DNA of 14,800 nt from Deltaproteobacteria bacterium (lineage in GTDB: Bacteria; Myxococcota_A; UBA796; UBA2385), in assembly GCA_015489145.1 (NCBI GenBank), contig WGAH01000044.1, positions 1 through 14,800 on the forward strand. The letters run 5' to 3'. Positions 6,751 to 14,800 of this stretch are shown piece after piece. The notes under the pieces were generated by a model. The model was not told the DNA's origin and ran no database searches. It was given only the letters and a program-made list of their open reading frames with translations. The position numbers and the translations under genes are program-made. Positions within the stretch are counted from its first letter, which is position 1. Each line of letters begins with the position of its first letter.

Positions 6751-7398
6751 TCACACCCCGCGCCGGTCGGGGGGCCAGACGAACTTGTGGAGCTGGAGCT
6801 GGAAGCGGACCGGGAGCCGGTCGTCGAGGATCCACCGCACCAGGTCGGCCGCCTCGACGAGGCCGTGGGCCGGGCTGAACAGGACCGGGCAGCGGGCGGC
6901 GAGGTCGTGGCGGCGCACCGCCTCCCGGGCCCACTCGTAGTCGGCGCGATCCGCGATCACGACCTTCACCTCGTGGTGGGGGCGGAGCAGGGCGAGGTTC
7001 TCCCAGCGGTTGCGCGCCTCCTCGCCGGAGCCCGGCGCCTTCAGGTCGAGGATCACGTGCACCTCGGGGGGCACCGGCGCGATGTCCAGCGATCCCGAGG
7101 TCTCGAGCATCACCCGGTGGCCGCGGTCGAGGAGCCGCCGCATCAGGGGCACCGCGCCGGCCTGCAGCAGCGGCTCGCCGCCCGTCACCTCGACGAGCTC
7201 GATGCCGTGGGACGCGGCCCGCTCGACCACCGCGTCGAGGTCGAGGCGCTCGCCGCCGGTGAAGGTCCACGTCGAGTCGCACCAGCGGCAGCGGAGGTTG
7301 CAGCCGGCGAGGCGCACGAACACGCACGGGAGGCCCGCCAGGGTGCTCTCGCCCTGGATCGAGGCGTAGATCTCGATGACCCGCAGGGTTTCGGCCAT
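6751..7398 (-). CDS. queE: 7-carboxy-7-deazaguanine synthase, radical SAM enzyme
   Basis: The 215-residue protein has the length and layout of QueE. The enzyme uses S-adenosylmethionine and Mg2+ to convert 6-carboxy-5,6,7,8-tetrahydropterin into 7-carboxy-7-deazaguanine, in the cytoplasmic pathway to preQ0 and queuosine. The radical-SAM cluster motif is CNLRCRWC (Cys33, Cys37, Cys40). It is preceded by the family hallmark SIQGEST (13-19) and followed by the SAM-contacting VTGGEPLLQ (71-79) and LETSG. The ATG follows a GGAGG Shine-Dalgarno (7409-7405) with 6-nt spacing. A small hairpin overlaps this site (listed separately). No other queuosine genes (queC, queD, queF) are in the window, so it is encoded apart from its pathway partners unless they lie elsewhere. 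I see no preQ1 riboswitch in the short leader. The HMA gene lies 69 bp downstream, possibly co-transcribed. Confidence 0.94.
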   Translation of the reverse strand: MAETLRVIEIYASIQGESTLAGLPCVFVRLAGCNLRCRWCDSTWTFTGGERLDLDAVVERAASHGIELVEVTGGEPLLQAGAVPLMRRLLDRGHRVMLETSGSLDIAPVPPEVHVILDLKAPGSGEEARNRWENLALLRPHHEVKVVIADRADYEWAREAVRRHDLAARCPVLFSPAHGLVEAADLVRWILDDRLPVRFQLQLHKFVWPPDRRGV

Positions 7399-7403
7399 GC
7401 CGC

Positions 7404-7424
7404 GCCTCCTCGCCCGTGCGAGGC
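7404..7424 (-). promoter_or_regulatory. Small hairpin overlapping the queE ribosome-binding site
   Basis: On the minus strand CCTCGC (7423-7418) pairs with GCGAGG (7413-7408) across the loop ACGG. The 3' arm overlaps the first bases of the queE Shine-Dalgarno. An alternative pairing of GCCTC (7424-7420) with GAGGC (7408-7404) would cover the site fully. The two pairings exclude each other, which could tune translation. This is inferred from base pairing alone. Confidence 0.3.
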
Positions 7425-7502
7425 TAACCCGCGGCCCACCCTCGCCGACCGGGCGGGATGCAGCGTCGCCGCCGCGCGATACAGGGAGGCCGGGAGGAAC
7501 CG

Positions 7503-8285
7503 ATGCACCGCCTGTTCGCCATCGCAGCCCTGGTCGCGGCCCTCGGGACCGCTTGCTCCAACCCCTTCGCCGAGGCCCAGAAGGCCGACACCATCGAGGC
7601 CTACGAGCAGTTCCTCGCCGAGAACCCCAGCTCGCCCTACGCCACCCAGGCGGCGATCCGCCTCGAGGAGCTGATGCTCGAAAAAGCCGAGCAGGAGGGC
7701 ACCGTCGCCGCCTTCGACGCCGTCCTGGAGCGCTTCCCCAAGGGCAAGGGGCAGCTCTACGACAAGATCTGGGAGGAGCGCCGCGAGGCCCTCTACCGCG
7801 AGGCCGACCGCACCGGCGACGCGAAGCTCTGGAAGCAGTACATGGAGGAGTACCCCTCCGGCGACCGCAAGAAGAAGGTCGAGGCCCGGGCGCGCCTCCG
7901 GGTCGGCGAGTACGCCGACCGCATCGAGCTCGGCCCCCCCGAGATGGAGCAGATCAACCTCGCCCGCGACCCGGACGGCCCCCTCAACGGCTGGGAGTTC
8001 CGCACCGACGTGACCTGGAAGGGCGACGAACCGCTCCAGACCCTCATCCTCCGCGTCTCCTACCTCGACGCCGAGGGCGAGCCCCTCGACCACGACGACT
8101 GGCCCCTCGTCGCCACCCACATGCCCGGCTACCTGCCGATGCGCCCGGGCTTCGACAAGCCGATGAAGAAGGGCGAGACGCGCACCTGGGTCTACACCAC
8201 CGGCGACCTGCCGCCGGGCTGGGCGAAGAAGGTCCGCATCCAGCCGGTCCGCATCGGCTTCCCCTCCGACGAGAAGGACCGCTGA
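7503..8285 (+). CDS. Lipoprotein with TPR-like helical repeats and C-terminal beta-domain
   Basis: The product has 260 residues. The start is ATG at 7503 because a GGAGG Shine-Dalgarno (7493-7497) sits 5 nt upstream and the signal peptide begins there; an in-frame ATG at 7458 would add a basic extension in front of it. Residues 4-17 are hydrophobic, followed by TACSN. Cys18 is a plausible lipidation site, although the residue at -3 (Gly) is not ideal. Residues 25-140 are amphipathic helices with repeated short motifs, YEQFLAENPSSPYA, FDAVLERFPKG and YMEEYPSGD, typical of tetratricopeptide-type repeats. Residues 145-260 look like a beta-sandwich (LQTLILRVSYLDAEGEPL, then KKGETRTWVY). It is probably a periplasmic or outer-membrane scaffold. 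It begins an operon and overlaps the next gene by 4 nt. No specific function is recognised. Confidence 0.85.
   Translation: MHRLFAIAALVAALGTACSNPFAEAQKADTIEAYEQFLAENPSSPYATQAAIRLEELMLEKAEQEGTVAAFDAVLERFPKGKGQLYDKIWEERREALYREADRTGDAKLWKQYMEEYPSGDRKKKVEARARLRVGEYADRIELGPPEMEQINLARDPDGPLNGWEFRTDVTWKGDEPLQTLILRVSYLDAEGEPLDHDDWPLVATHMPGYLPMRPGFDKPMKKGETRTWVYTTGDLPPGWAKKVRIQPVRIGFPSDEKDR
8274..8284 (+). promoter_or_regulatory. AAGGA site and CTG start overlapping the upstream stop codon
   Basis: AAGGA (8274-8278) lies 3 nt before CTG (8282-8284), which overlaps the TGA (8283-8285) of the lipoprotein gene as CTGA. The downstream frame has no ATG, GTG or TTG near the start of its signal peptide, so CTG is the best available start. 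The arrangement parallels the GTGA coupling at 1435-1438. Confidence 0.5.
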
Positions 8286-10288
8286 TCCGCCCGTCCGTCG
8301 CGCTGGTCCCCGCCGCGCTCGCCGCGGCCTGCGCGCCCTCGGCGGTGCCGTTCGAGGGCGCCGCCTGCGCCCCGGACCCGCCCGCCGCGGGCACCGTCCG
8401 GCTGCGCGTCGTGAGCTGCTCCGACGACACCCTCGAGGCGGGGGACGGCCGACGGGGCGACTGGCTCCTCGAAAACAGCCGCCTCCAGGCCTGGATCCGC
8501 CAGCCCGCCACCGCGCTCACCCGCCTCGGCACGGCCGGCGGCACGGTGGTGGACCTCGTGGTGGACGGCGCCGACGACCTCCTGGAGGAGGCGATCCCGC
8601 TCGTGGGCGGCGAGGCCTTCGTCGCGGCGACCCTCGAGCCCCGAGACGAGGGGGACGGGCTCGTCCTGCGGGGCACCCTCGCCGACGGCGCCGAGGCCGA
8701 GGTGAGCTGGTGGCTGGCGCCCGACGAGCCGGCGCTGCACGTCGCCGGGGCCGACGCGCTGGCGGTGCTTCCGGTCGCCGGGGTCGAGCGGGTCGGCGCG
8801 ATCCTCGAGGCGGACGGCGCGCTGCTCGCCGTCGAGGCCGATGCCCTCGACGACGAGGGCGGCCTGATCCTGGCGACCGCGCCCGCGCGGCTCCTCGCCG
8901 GCCCCCGCGCCACCGTCCACGAGGCGCTGTGGCCCGACGGGCTGGACGTGGCCGGCCAAAGCGACGGGACCCGGGTCGAGGCCCGCGACGCCGACGGGGC
9001 GGTCCTCGCGCGCCTTCCCGTCGACGACGACGGGGTCTTCGCCGGCCGGGTGCCGGCGCGGACCGCCGCCCTGGTCGCCACCGCCGGCGACCGCGCCGAC
9101 GGCGAGCCCGTGGCCCCCGGCGACGACGTGGCCGTGCCCGCCGGTGCCCTGGGGGCCCTGTGGCTGCGCGTCGCCGCCGAGGACGGCGAGCCCCTCCCCG
9201 CCACCCTGCGGCTCGGCGACGGCCGGAGCTTCCCGCTGCCCCCCGGCGGGGCCCGCGTGCCCACCGGGCCCTGGTCCGGCGAGGCCTGGGTCGGCGCCGG
9301 GCCCGCCTGGGAGCACCGCCACCTGGACGCGCTGGAAGTCACCGGCGAGACCCGCCTCGACCTCACCCTGCGCCGCGCCGTCTCCGACGACCGGCTCCTC
9401 GCCGCCCTCGCCGTGCCCGCCTGGCCCGACCCCACCGTCGGCGAGGCGCCCGAGACCACCGTGGCTCGCGCGGCGGCCCTCGGCGCGGCGCTGGTGGTGC
9501 TCGTGGCCGACGACGAGGTCGCCCCCGCGGCCGTGGCCGACGACTGGAAGGGCGCCGTCCTCGCCCGCGGCGGCTCCCGCGCCGCCACCGACGACGCCGG
9601 CGCCCCCTACGCCTGGCCCTGGACGCCCCGCGCCGCCGACCCGGCCCACGGCGCCGCGCCCTGGGCCGGCCGAGACGCCCGCGAGGTGCTCGCCCTCATG
9701 GACCCGAGCGCCGACCGCATCACCGCGGTGGACCCCGACTGGATCGCCGCCGCCGGCCCGCCCCTCGCCTGGGACCCGCTCCCCACGGCCCTCCAGGTCG
9801 GGGGGCTCGACGATCTCGACGCCTACGCCGCCGTCCTCGACCAGTGGATTCCCCTCGCCGCGCTGGGACCGCTCACCTGGCTGCCCCGCCCCGCCACCGA
9901 CGCCTGGGCCGCCGTCGACCTCGAGGCGGCGATCCTCGACGGCCGCACCGTCGCCTCTAACGGCCCCTACCTGGACCTGACCGTCGACGGCGCCGGCCCC
10001 GGCGAGGAGCCCGGCGGCCCCGGCGACCTCGTCCTCCACAGCGCCCACCTCGTCGTCGAGGCTCCCGAGTGGATGCCCCTGGACGGCGTGGCCCTCGTCG
10101 GCGCCGGCGGCCGGGTCCTGCGGAGCTGGACGCCCACCTCCGGCGGCCGGCCGCGCCTCGACGTCCGCTTCCTCCTGCGCGACCAGCCCTGGGTGCTCGC
10201 CGTGGCCTGGGGCGAGGAGGCCGCCGAGCCCTGGATGGACGAGCCGGCCTGGGCGATCACCTCCCCCGTCTGGCTCCAGCGCCCCTGA
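8282..10288 (+). CDS. Lipoprotein resembling CehA/McbA PHP-type metallohydrolases, metal site apparently lost
   Basis: The product has about 668 residues, read from a CTG start. The leader VALVPAALAAAC puts a possible lipidated Cys at 17. The N-terminal part contains GDWLLEN and GGTVVDLVVDGADD (residues 59-99), found ahead of PHP domains in myxobacterial CehA-like proteins. The C-terminal part follows the family's outline: GRTVASNGPYLDLTVDGAGP (554-573), then LVVEAPEWMPLDGVALV. Family members are exported metal-dependent hydrolases. Where they carry an HxH motif, this protein reads LAALAVPAWPDPT (373-385); their DH-type motif is VVLVADDEV (405-413); and their SDSH-type motif is RPATD (536-540). 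Catalysis is therefore unlikely, and a binding or structural role is more plausible. The family assignment is from memory of its motifs and needs a profile search. The gene is coupled to the upstream lipoprotein and lies 13 bp before the phosphatase gene. Confidence 0.72.
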   Translation: MIRPSVALVPAALAAACAPSAVPFEGAACAPDPPAAGTVRLRVVSCSDDTLEAGDGRRGDWLLENSRLQAWIRQPATALTRLGTAGGTVVDLVVDGADDLLEEAIPLVGGEAFVAATLEPRDEGDGLVLRGTLADGAEAEVSWWLAPDEPALHVAGADALAVLPVAGVERVGAILEADGALLAVEADALDDEGGLILATAPARLLAGPRATVHEALWPDGLDVAGQSDGTRVEARDADGAVLARLPVDDDGVFAGRVPARTAALVATAGDRADGEPVAPGDDVAVPAGALGALWLRVAAEDGEPLPATLRLGDGRSFPLPPGGARVPTGPWSGEAWVGAGPAWEHRHLDALEVTGETRLDLTLRRAVSDDRLLAALAVPAWPDPTVGEAPETTVARAAALGAALVVLVADDEVAPAAVADDWKGAVLARGGSRAATDDAGAPYAWPWTPRAADPAHGAAPWAGRDAREVLALMDPSADRITAVDPDWIAAAGPPLAWDPLPTALQVGGLDDLDAYAAVLDQWIPLAALGPLTWLPRPATDAWAAVDLEAAILDGRTVASNGPYLDLTVDGAGPGEEPGGPGDLVLHSAHLVVEAPEWMPLDGVALVGAGGRVLRSWTPTSGGRPRLDVRFLLRDQPWVLAVAWGEEAAEPWMDEPAWAITSPVWLQRP

Positions 10289-10977
10289 CCGCGAGGCCGC
10301 CGTGGAACAGGGTCTCGTCCTCCTCGTCGCCGCCGCCCTCGAGGGCTGGCTCGCCGCCCGCCTCGGCGCCCCGGCGGCCTGGCCGGTGGCCTGGATCGCC
10401 GCCTGCACCGGGGCGGCCGCCCTCGGCAGCGCCGCCGGCTGGCCCGGGCTGCTCGGCAAGCGCCCCGACGGCACGCTTCCGGCCTGGTCCCTCGTCCTGT
10501 TCCTGCCGTGGCACGCCCTGGTGCGCGCGGTCGTCTCCCTGCGGCGCCTCGGCCGGGAACCGCCGCACCAGGCGGTCCACCCGGGCTGGCTCCTCGGCGG
10601 CTGGCCCCACCGCGCCGACCTCTTCGACCCGTGGCCGGCGGTGATCGACCTCACCTGCGAGCTGCCGCGCCGCGGCCCGCCCGATCGCTACCTCGCGCTG
10701 CCCACCTGGGACGCCACCGCCCCGAGCGCCGACGCCCTCGACCGCGGGGTGGCCTTCGCCCTCGCCGAGCGCCGCGCCGGCCGCCCGGTCCTGGTCCACT
10801 GCGCCGCCGGGCACGGCCGCAGCGCCACCCTGCTCGCCGCCGCCCTCGTCGCCGCCGGCCTGCACCGCGACTGGCGCGAGGCCCTCGCCCACCTGCGCCG
10901 GGTGCGCCCCGGCGTGCGCCTGAGCCCCTCCCAGAAGCGGGCCCTCGACCGCTGGGAGCGACGCCGCGCGAACGCGC

Positions 10978-12066
<1,089 letters not shown>

Positions 12067-12105
12067 CCCTGCTCCCTGCGGGCCTCGGGGGCGCCGCGAT
12101 CCCGG

Positions 12106-13128
12106 CTATCCGGGCGAACCCGCCGCGGCCTGCCCGGTGAGGAAGGCCGCCCCCTCGATCCCGAGGTCGTCGGCGTCCTGCTCGGCGTGGCAGGCCCAGG
12201 CGGCCTCGAGGCTGGCGATGGCCACCTCGAGCTGCTCGCGGTCGGGCGGGCGGGTGGTCAACCGCTGGAGCCACATCCCCGGAAGCACGAAGGCCCGGAG
12301 CACCGGCACCCGGTAGTAGCGCGCCGAGAGCCGGATCAGCTCGTAGGCCAGCGCCGCCACCGGCAGCATGAGCGGCAGCTTGATCGCCACCTGCGCGAGG
12401 TTGCGGAGCACCGCGCCCTGCACCGGGAGCGGCGGCAGCAGCGCGAAGACCGGCGTGAACACCGCGATGGAGGCGAGGATCACGAACAGCAGGAAGCTGG
12501 TGCCGCACCGCGGGTGGAAGCGGCTCCACCGGGCGACCTCGTCGGGGGTGAGCGGCCGGCCGGCCTCCCAGGCGTAAATCGTCATGTGCTCGGCGCCGTG
12601 GTAGGCGAAGACCCGCCGGATGTCCTCCATGCGCCCGATGACGGCGAGGTAGCCGACGAAGAGCACCACCTTGAACAGGCCGTCGACCAGGTGGAAGGCC
12701 GGCTGGTCGGCGTCGAGGCCCCAGCCCGCCCAGCGCCCCAACCCGGCGGTGAGCAGGTGGGGAAGCGCCACGAAGAAGGCGAGCCCCGCGAGGATGGCGA
12801 AGCCGAGGGAGCCGGCGATGGCGAGCTGGTCCCCGCGCGAGGTCTCCCGCGTCGTCTCGCCGCCCTCCTCCGCCTCCCCGGCGCCGGCGACCTCGGCCGA
12901 CCAGGACAGCGCCTTCATGCCGAGCACGAGCGACTCGACCATCACGACGGCGCCGCGCACGAAGGGCCAGCCCAGCGCCGGCAGGCGGTCGGTGATCGGC
13001 CGGTAGGGCCGCACCTCGGTGAGGATGCGCCCGTCCGGCGCGCGGGCGGCCATCGCCACCGCGCGGGGGGCGCGCATGAACACGCCCTCGATGATCGCCT
13101 GGCCGCCGATGTAGGGACGCGGCTTCAC
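12106..13128 (-). CDS. DUF1385 (YqhQ-like) integral membrane protein
   Basis: The product has 340 residues from the preferred GTG at 13128. DUF1385 hallmarks are all present: YIGGQAIIEGVFMRAP (6-21), the central YHGAEH (176-181) and HPRCGTSF (205-212). The residue after YHGAEH is Met where Lys is usual (HMTI for HKTI). There are hydrophobic segments at about 103-128, 150-165, 210-235 and 245-265. Family members are multi-span membrane proteins without an established biochemical activity, and are repeatedly encoded next to rpmE and prfA, as here. An upstream in-frame GTG at 13185 would add 19 Gly/Arg/Pro-rich residues. I prefer 13128 because known members begin only a few residues before the YIGGQ motif and a G-rich stretch (13140-13135) could serve as ribosome-binding site. 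The preferred start leaves 99 bp to rpmE. Confidence 0.88.
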   Translation of the reverse strand: MKPRPYIGGQAIIEGVFMRAPRAVAMAARAPDGRILTEVRPYRPITDRLPALGWPFVRGAVVMVESLVLGMKALSWSAEVAGAGEAEEGGETTRETSRGDQLAIAGSLGFAILAGLAFFVALPHLLTAGLGRWAGWGLDADQPAFHLVDGLFKVVLFVGYLAVIGRMEDIRRVFAYHGAEHMTIYAWEAGRPLTPDEVARWSRFHPRCGTSFLLFVILASIAVFTPVFALLPPLPVQGAVLRNLAQVAIKLPLMLPVAALAYELIRLSARYYRVPVLRAFVLPGMWLQRLTTRPPDREQLEVAIASLEAAWACHAEQDADDLGIEGAAFLTGQAAAGSPG

Positions 13129-13209
13129 GCTCCGCCCCCCGCCGGGCCGGATCGCCGCCGGGCCGCCGCGGCCGAAAGGGCGCACCGGGGGACCGGGAGG
13201 CGGCTCAAG

Positions 13210-13228
13210 GCGCGACCCGGAACCGCGC
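13210..13228 (-). terminator. Weak hairpin immediately after rpmE
   Basis: On the minus strand GCGCG (13228-13224) pairs with CGCGC (13214-13210) across a 9-nt loop, starting at the last base of the rpmE stop codon. CTTG follows instead of a U-tract. It might attenuate transcription between rpmE and the DUF1385-prfA pair, but stems this short are common in DNA of this composition. Confidence 0.22.
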
Positions 13229-13437
13229 TAGTCGTTCGCCTGCAGGCCGTACTTGCGCATGAAGCGCTCGACGCGGCCGGCGGTGTCGACGATCTTCTGC
13301 TTGCCGGTGAAGAACGGGTGGCACTCGCTGCAGATCTCGGTGCGGATCTCGGGCTTCAGCGACCGGGTCTTGAAGGAGGCCCCGCAGACGCAGGTGACGG
13401 TGCACTCGACGTAGTTGGGATGGATACCGGGCTTCAT
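13228..13437 (-). CDS. rpmE: Large ribosomal subunit protein bL31 (zinc-binding form)
   Basis: The 69-residue protein matches bL31 end to end: MKPGIHPNY at the start, CHPFFTGKQKIVDTAGRVER in the middle and a basic C-terminus. The four cysteines of the zinc-binding (C+) form are present at 16, 18, 36 and 39 (CVC and CSEC), with a further Cys12. bL31 sits on the 50S subunit and bridges to the 30S head. In many bacteria the zinc form is replaced by a cysteine-free paralogue under zinc starvation; no such paralogue is in the window. ATG follows GAGG with about 11-nt spacing. It lies 124 bp downstream of the rho-like gene and upstream of DUF1385-prfA, a common arrangement. The long open frame that extends upstream of this start is only a shadow of the rho-like gene. 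Confidence 0.96.
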   Translation of the reverse strand: MKPGIHPNYVECTVTCVCGASFKTRSLKPEIRTEICSECHPFFTGKQKIVDTAGRVERFMRKYGLQAND

Positions 13438-13561
13438 GGCTGGTGCTTCCTCGGCCGGCGGACGGCGCGGCGGTTCGGGGATGGACCGGCGCGGGGCTCG
13501 CACAGGGGTCGCCGCCCACGCCGTCCGGAACGCCCCCTTCTTTCCCGGTGCCGGCGCCTTG

Positions 13562-14782
13562 TCAAGTCGGGCCGGACGGCGTCTCGTCGCCGTCACCCGG
13601 CAGGGCGGCCACGGCGGCCCGCCAGTCGCGCTCCGGGTCGCCGCGAAAACCCCGGTCGCGGCCCTCCCCCGCGGGGAGCGGCGAGGGCCGGGAGGCGGCG
13701 AGGTCCACCGGCGGCAGGAGCCCCAGGGCGGCCAGGCCGGGGTCGAGGCGCAGCACCGCGTTGGCCCCGGGCAGCAGGGCGTCGCGGACCAGGCGGTCGA
13801 GCGGCGAGGCCGGGTCCTCCCGCACCGCGGCGACGAGGGTGACGCTGCCGCCCTCGCCCAGCGCCCGACCCGTCCCGAACACGCGCCGCACCCGCCACAA
13901 CACGGAGGGGTCGACGAAGTCGTGGAACAGCCGCCCGCTTCCCGAGGCGACCTCGTTGTGGGCGCGCGCCAGCGCCGACAAGGAGTCGACCAGGAGCACG
14001 ACGTCGCGCCCGCCCTCGGCCAGGCGCCGCACCCGCTCGACCAGGACCTCGGCGAGCTGCACGTGCCGGGCGGGCGGCTCGTCGAAGGTGGTGGCGAGCA
14101 GGCGCGGGTCCTCCCCGCCGGCGGCATCCTCCGGGCGGGCGCCGATCACGAGGCGGTACACCGCGAGGTCCGGGTCGGCGGCGGCGGCGCTCCGGGCGAG
14201 ATCCGCCAGCACCGCCCCGGCGGCGGCGGCGTCGAGGCCCGCCGGCACCTCGACGAGCAGGCGCTGCCCCCGGGCGAGGGGGAGGTGGGCGTCGAGCAGG
14301 CGGGCGAGCAGCGACCCGCGGCCCCCCGGCGCGAGGGCGAGGGGGCGCTCGGCCGGCACCGGGGTGAGGTTGTCGAACAGGACCTTGTTCCGCTCCTCCT
14401 CGGGAGCCCGGTCGTTGACCGTCTCGATCTTGATCAGGGCGAGGTAGCGCTCGTTGTCCTTGGGAGTGCGGACGACGCCCCGGACGTGGTCGCCCGTCCG
14501 CAGGTTGAACCGCCGGATCTGCGACGGCGAGACGTAGACGTCGTCGGGCCCGGGGTCGAAGCCGGCCTCGACGGAGCGGAGGAAGCCGAAACCGTCGGAG
14601 AGCGTCTCGAGCACGCCGCCGCCCAGCGCCTTCTCGTTGGCCCCCAGCCGCCGGAGGAGGATGTCGAAGACGAGTTCCTGCCGGCTGAGCCCGGCCGCGT
14701 TGTCGATGCCGCGAACCCTGGCTTCGGCGATGAGTTCACCGAGGGGCCGGGCGCGAAGGTCGGCGAGGTCGAGGAGGGACAT
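13562..14782 (-). CDS. Rho-like protein with intact RNA-binding domain but degenerate ATPase
   Basis: The product has 406 residues. Residues 1-140 are almost canonical transcription termination factor Rho: an N-terminal helical domain, then the RNA-binding cold-shock fold with GFGFLRS (64-70), DDVYVSPSQIRRFNLRTGD (80-98) and RTPKDNERY. The ATPase core is recognisable (RGQR at 171, TFDEPPARHVQLAEV at 232-246, DVVLLVDSLSALARAHN at 260-276). However, Walker A PPKAGKT is replaced by PAGLDAAAA (180-188). The catalytic Glu of IDERPEE is Ala215 (IGARPED), the Arg in DSITR is Ala270, the R-loop KGTG is LPGA, and the KRVFP arginine-finger segment is LGLLP. The usual final 40 or so residues are replaced by a Gly/Pro-rich tail. 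ATP hydrolysis and translocation should be lost while RNA binding may persist. The start aligns with Rho's, but no Shine-Dalgarno is visible. It sits upstream of rpmE, where true rho often lies. The symbol rho is withheld because function is doubtful. Confidence 0.88.
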   Translation of the reverse strand: MSLLDLADLRARPLGELIAEARVRGIDNAAGLSRQELVFDILLRRLGANEKALGGGVLETLSDGFGFLRSVEAGFDPGPDDVYVSPSQIRRFNLRTGDHVRGVVRTPKDNERYLALIKIETVNDRAPEEERNKVLFDNLTPVPAERPLALAPGGRGSLLARLLDAHLPLARGQRLLVEVPAGLDAAAAGAVLADLARSAAAADPDLAVYRLVIGARPEDAAGGEDPRLLATTFDEPPARHVQLAEVLVERVRRLAEGGRDVVLLVDSLSALARAHNEVASGSGRLFHDFVDPSVLWRVRRVFGTGRALGEGGSVTLVAAVREDPASPLDRLVRDALLPGANAVLRLDPGLAALGLLPPVDLAASRPSPLPAGEGRDRGFRGDPERDWRAAVAALPGDGDETPSGPT

Positions 14783-14800
14783 GGGAAGGGACCGGGAGGA

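Noticed and set aside
7458..7502. Upstream ATG for the TPR-like lipoprotein
   Set aside because: It would put a basic 15-residue extension before the signal peptide, and no ribosome-binding site precedes it, whereas 7503 has GGAGG 5 nt upstream.
7399..7502. preQ1 riboswitch in the queE leader
   Set aside because: The leader is short, GC-rich and lacks the A-rich tail and C-rich loop of known preQ1 aptamers.
13129..13185. GTG at 13185 as the DUF1385 start
   Set aside because: It adds a Gly/Arg/Pro-rich stretch that is not typical of the family and the sequence upstream is pyrimidine-rich without a Shine-Dalgarno; it cannot be fully excluded.
13438..13561. Terminator or small gene between the rho-like gene and rpmE
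   Set aside because: Only a near-palindromic GGCGCCGGCACC segment is present, without a usable loop or T-tract; open frames there are extensions of shadows with no motif or start signal.
13189..14799. Identical 12-mer GGGACCGGGAGG at 13189-13200 and 14788-14799, each near a minus-strand gene start
   Set aside because: Only two copies, one of them at the window edge, and a composition expected by chance at this GC content; not enough to call a regulatory motif.

Overview
The window is very GC-rich, densely packed bacterial chromosome with third-position G/C bias throughout. No stretch over 300 bases lacks a gene, and I see no rRNA, tRNA, CRISPR array or mobile element. A small protein with an Asp-Thr-Gly-rich linker and a MYXO-CTERM-like tail, several lipoproteins and the rho-rpmE-DUF1385-prfA cluster suggest a myxobacterium-like organism (Myxococcota or a former deltaproteobacterial relative). 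This is inference from protein style, not a taxonomic assignment.

Left part (1-4218): two minus-strand genes overlap by 4 bp. They encode a polytopic membrane protein with a degenerate FHA-like C-terminus and a vWA lipoprotein-like protein that runs off the left edge. They diverge from a plus-strand gene for a protein with an N-terminal FHA-like domain, one membrane span and a large unrecognised C-terminal region. Together they look like an envelope-associated FHA/vWA module of unknown function.

Middle part (4229-7398, minus strand): queE (7-carboxy-7-deazaguanine synthase), a small heavy-metal-binding (HMA) protein starting with TTG, the Asp-Thr-Gly/MYXO-CTERM-like protein, and a lipoprotein-type FAD-dependent oxidoreductase of the fumarate reductase/ketosteroid dehydrogenase superfamily.

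Plus-strand operon (7503-11015): a helical-repeat lipoprotein; a lipoprotein resembling CehA/McbA PHP-type metallohydrolases but with the metal-binding motifs apparently eroded, probably starting at a CTG that overlaps the previous stop; and a membrane-anchored dual-specificity-type phosphatase whose 3' end overlaps prfA.

Right part (10978-14782, minus strand): a translation/termination cluster in the order rho-like, rpmE, DUF1385, prfA. The rho-like gene is the most striking item. Its RNA-binding half is nearly textbook Rho, but the Walker A motif, catalytic glutamate, R-loop lysine and arginine finger are missing and the C-terminus is cut short. It is therefore predicted to bind RNA without acting as an ATP-driven terminator.
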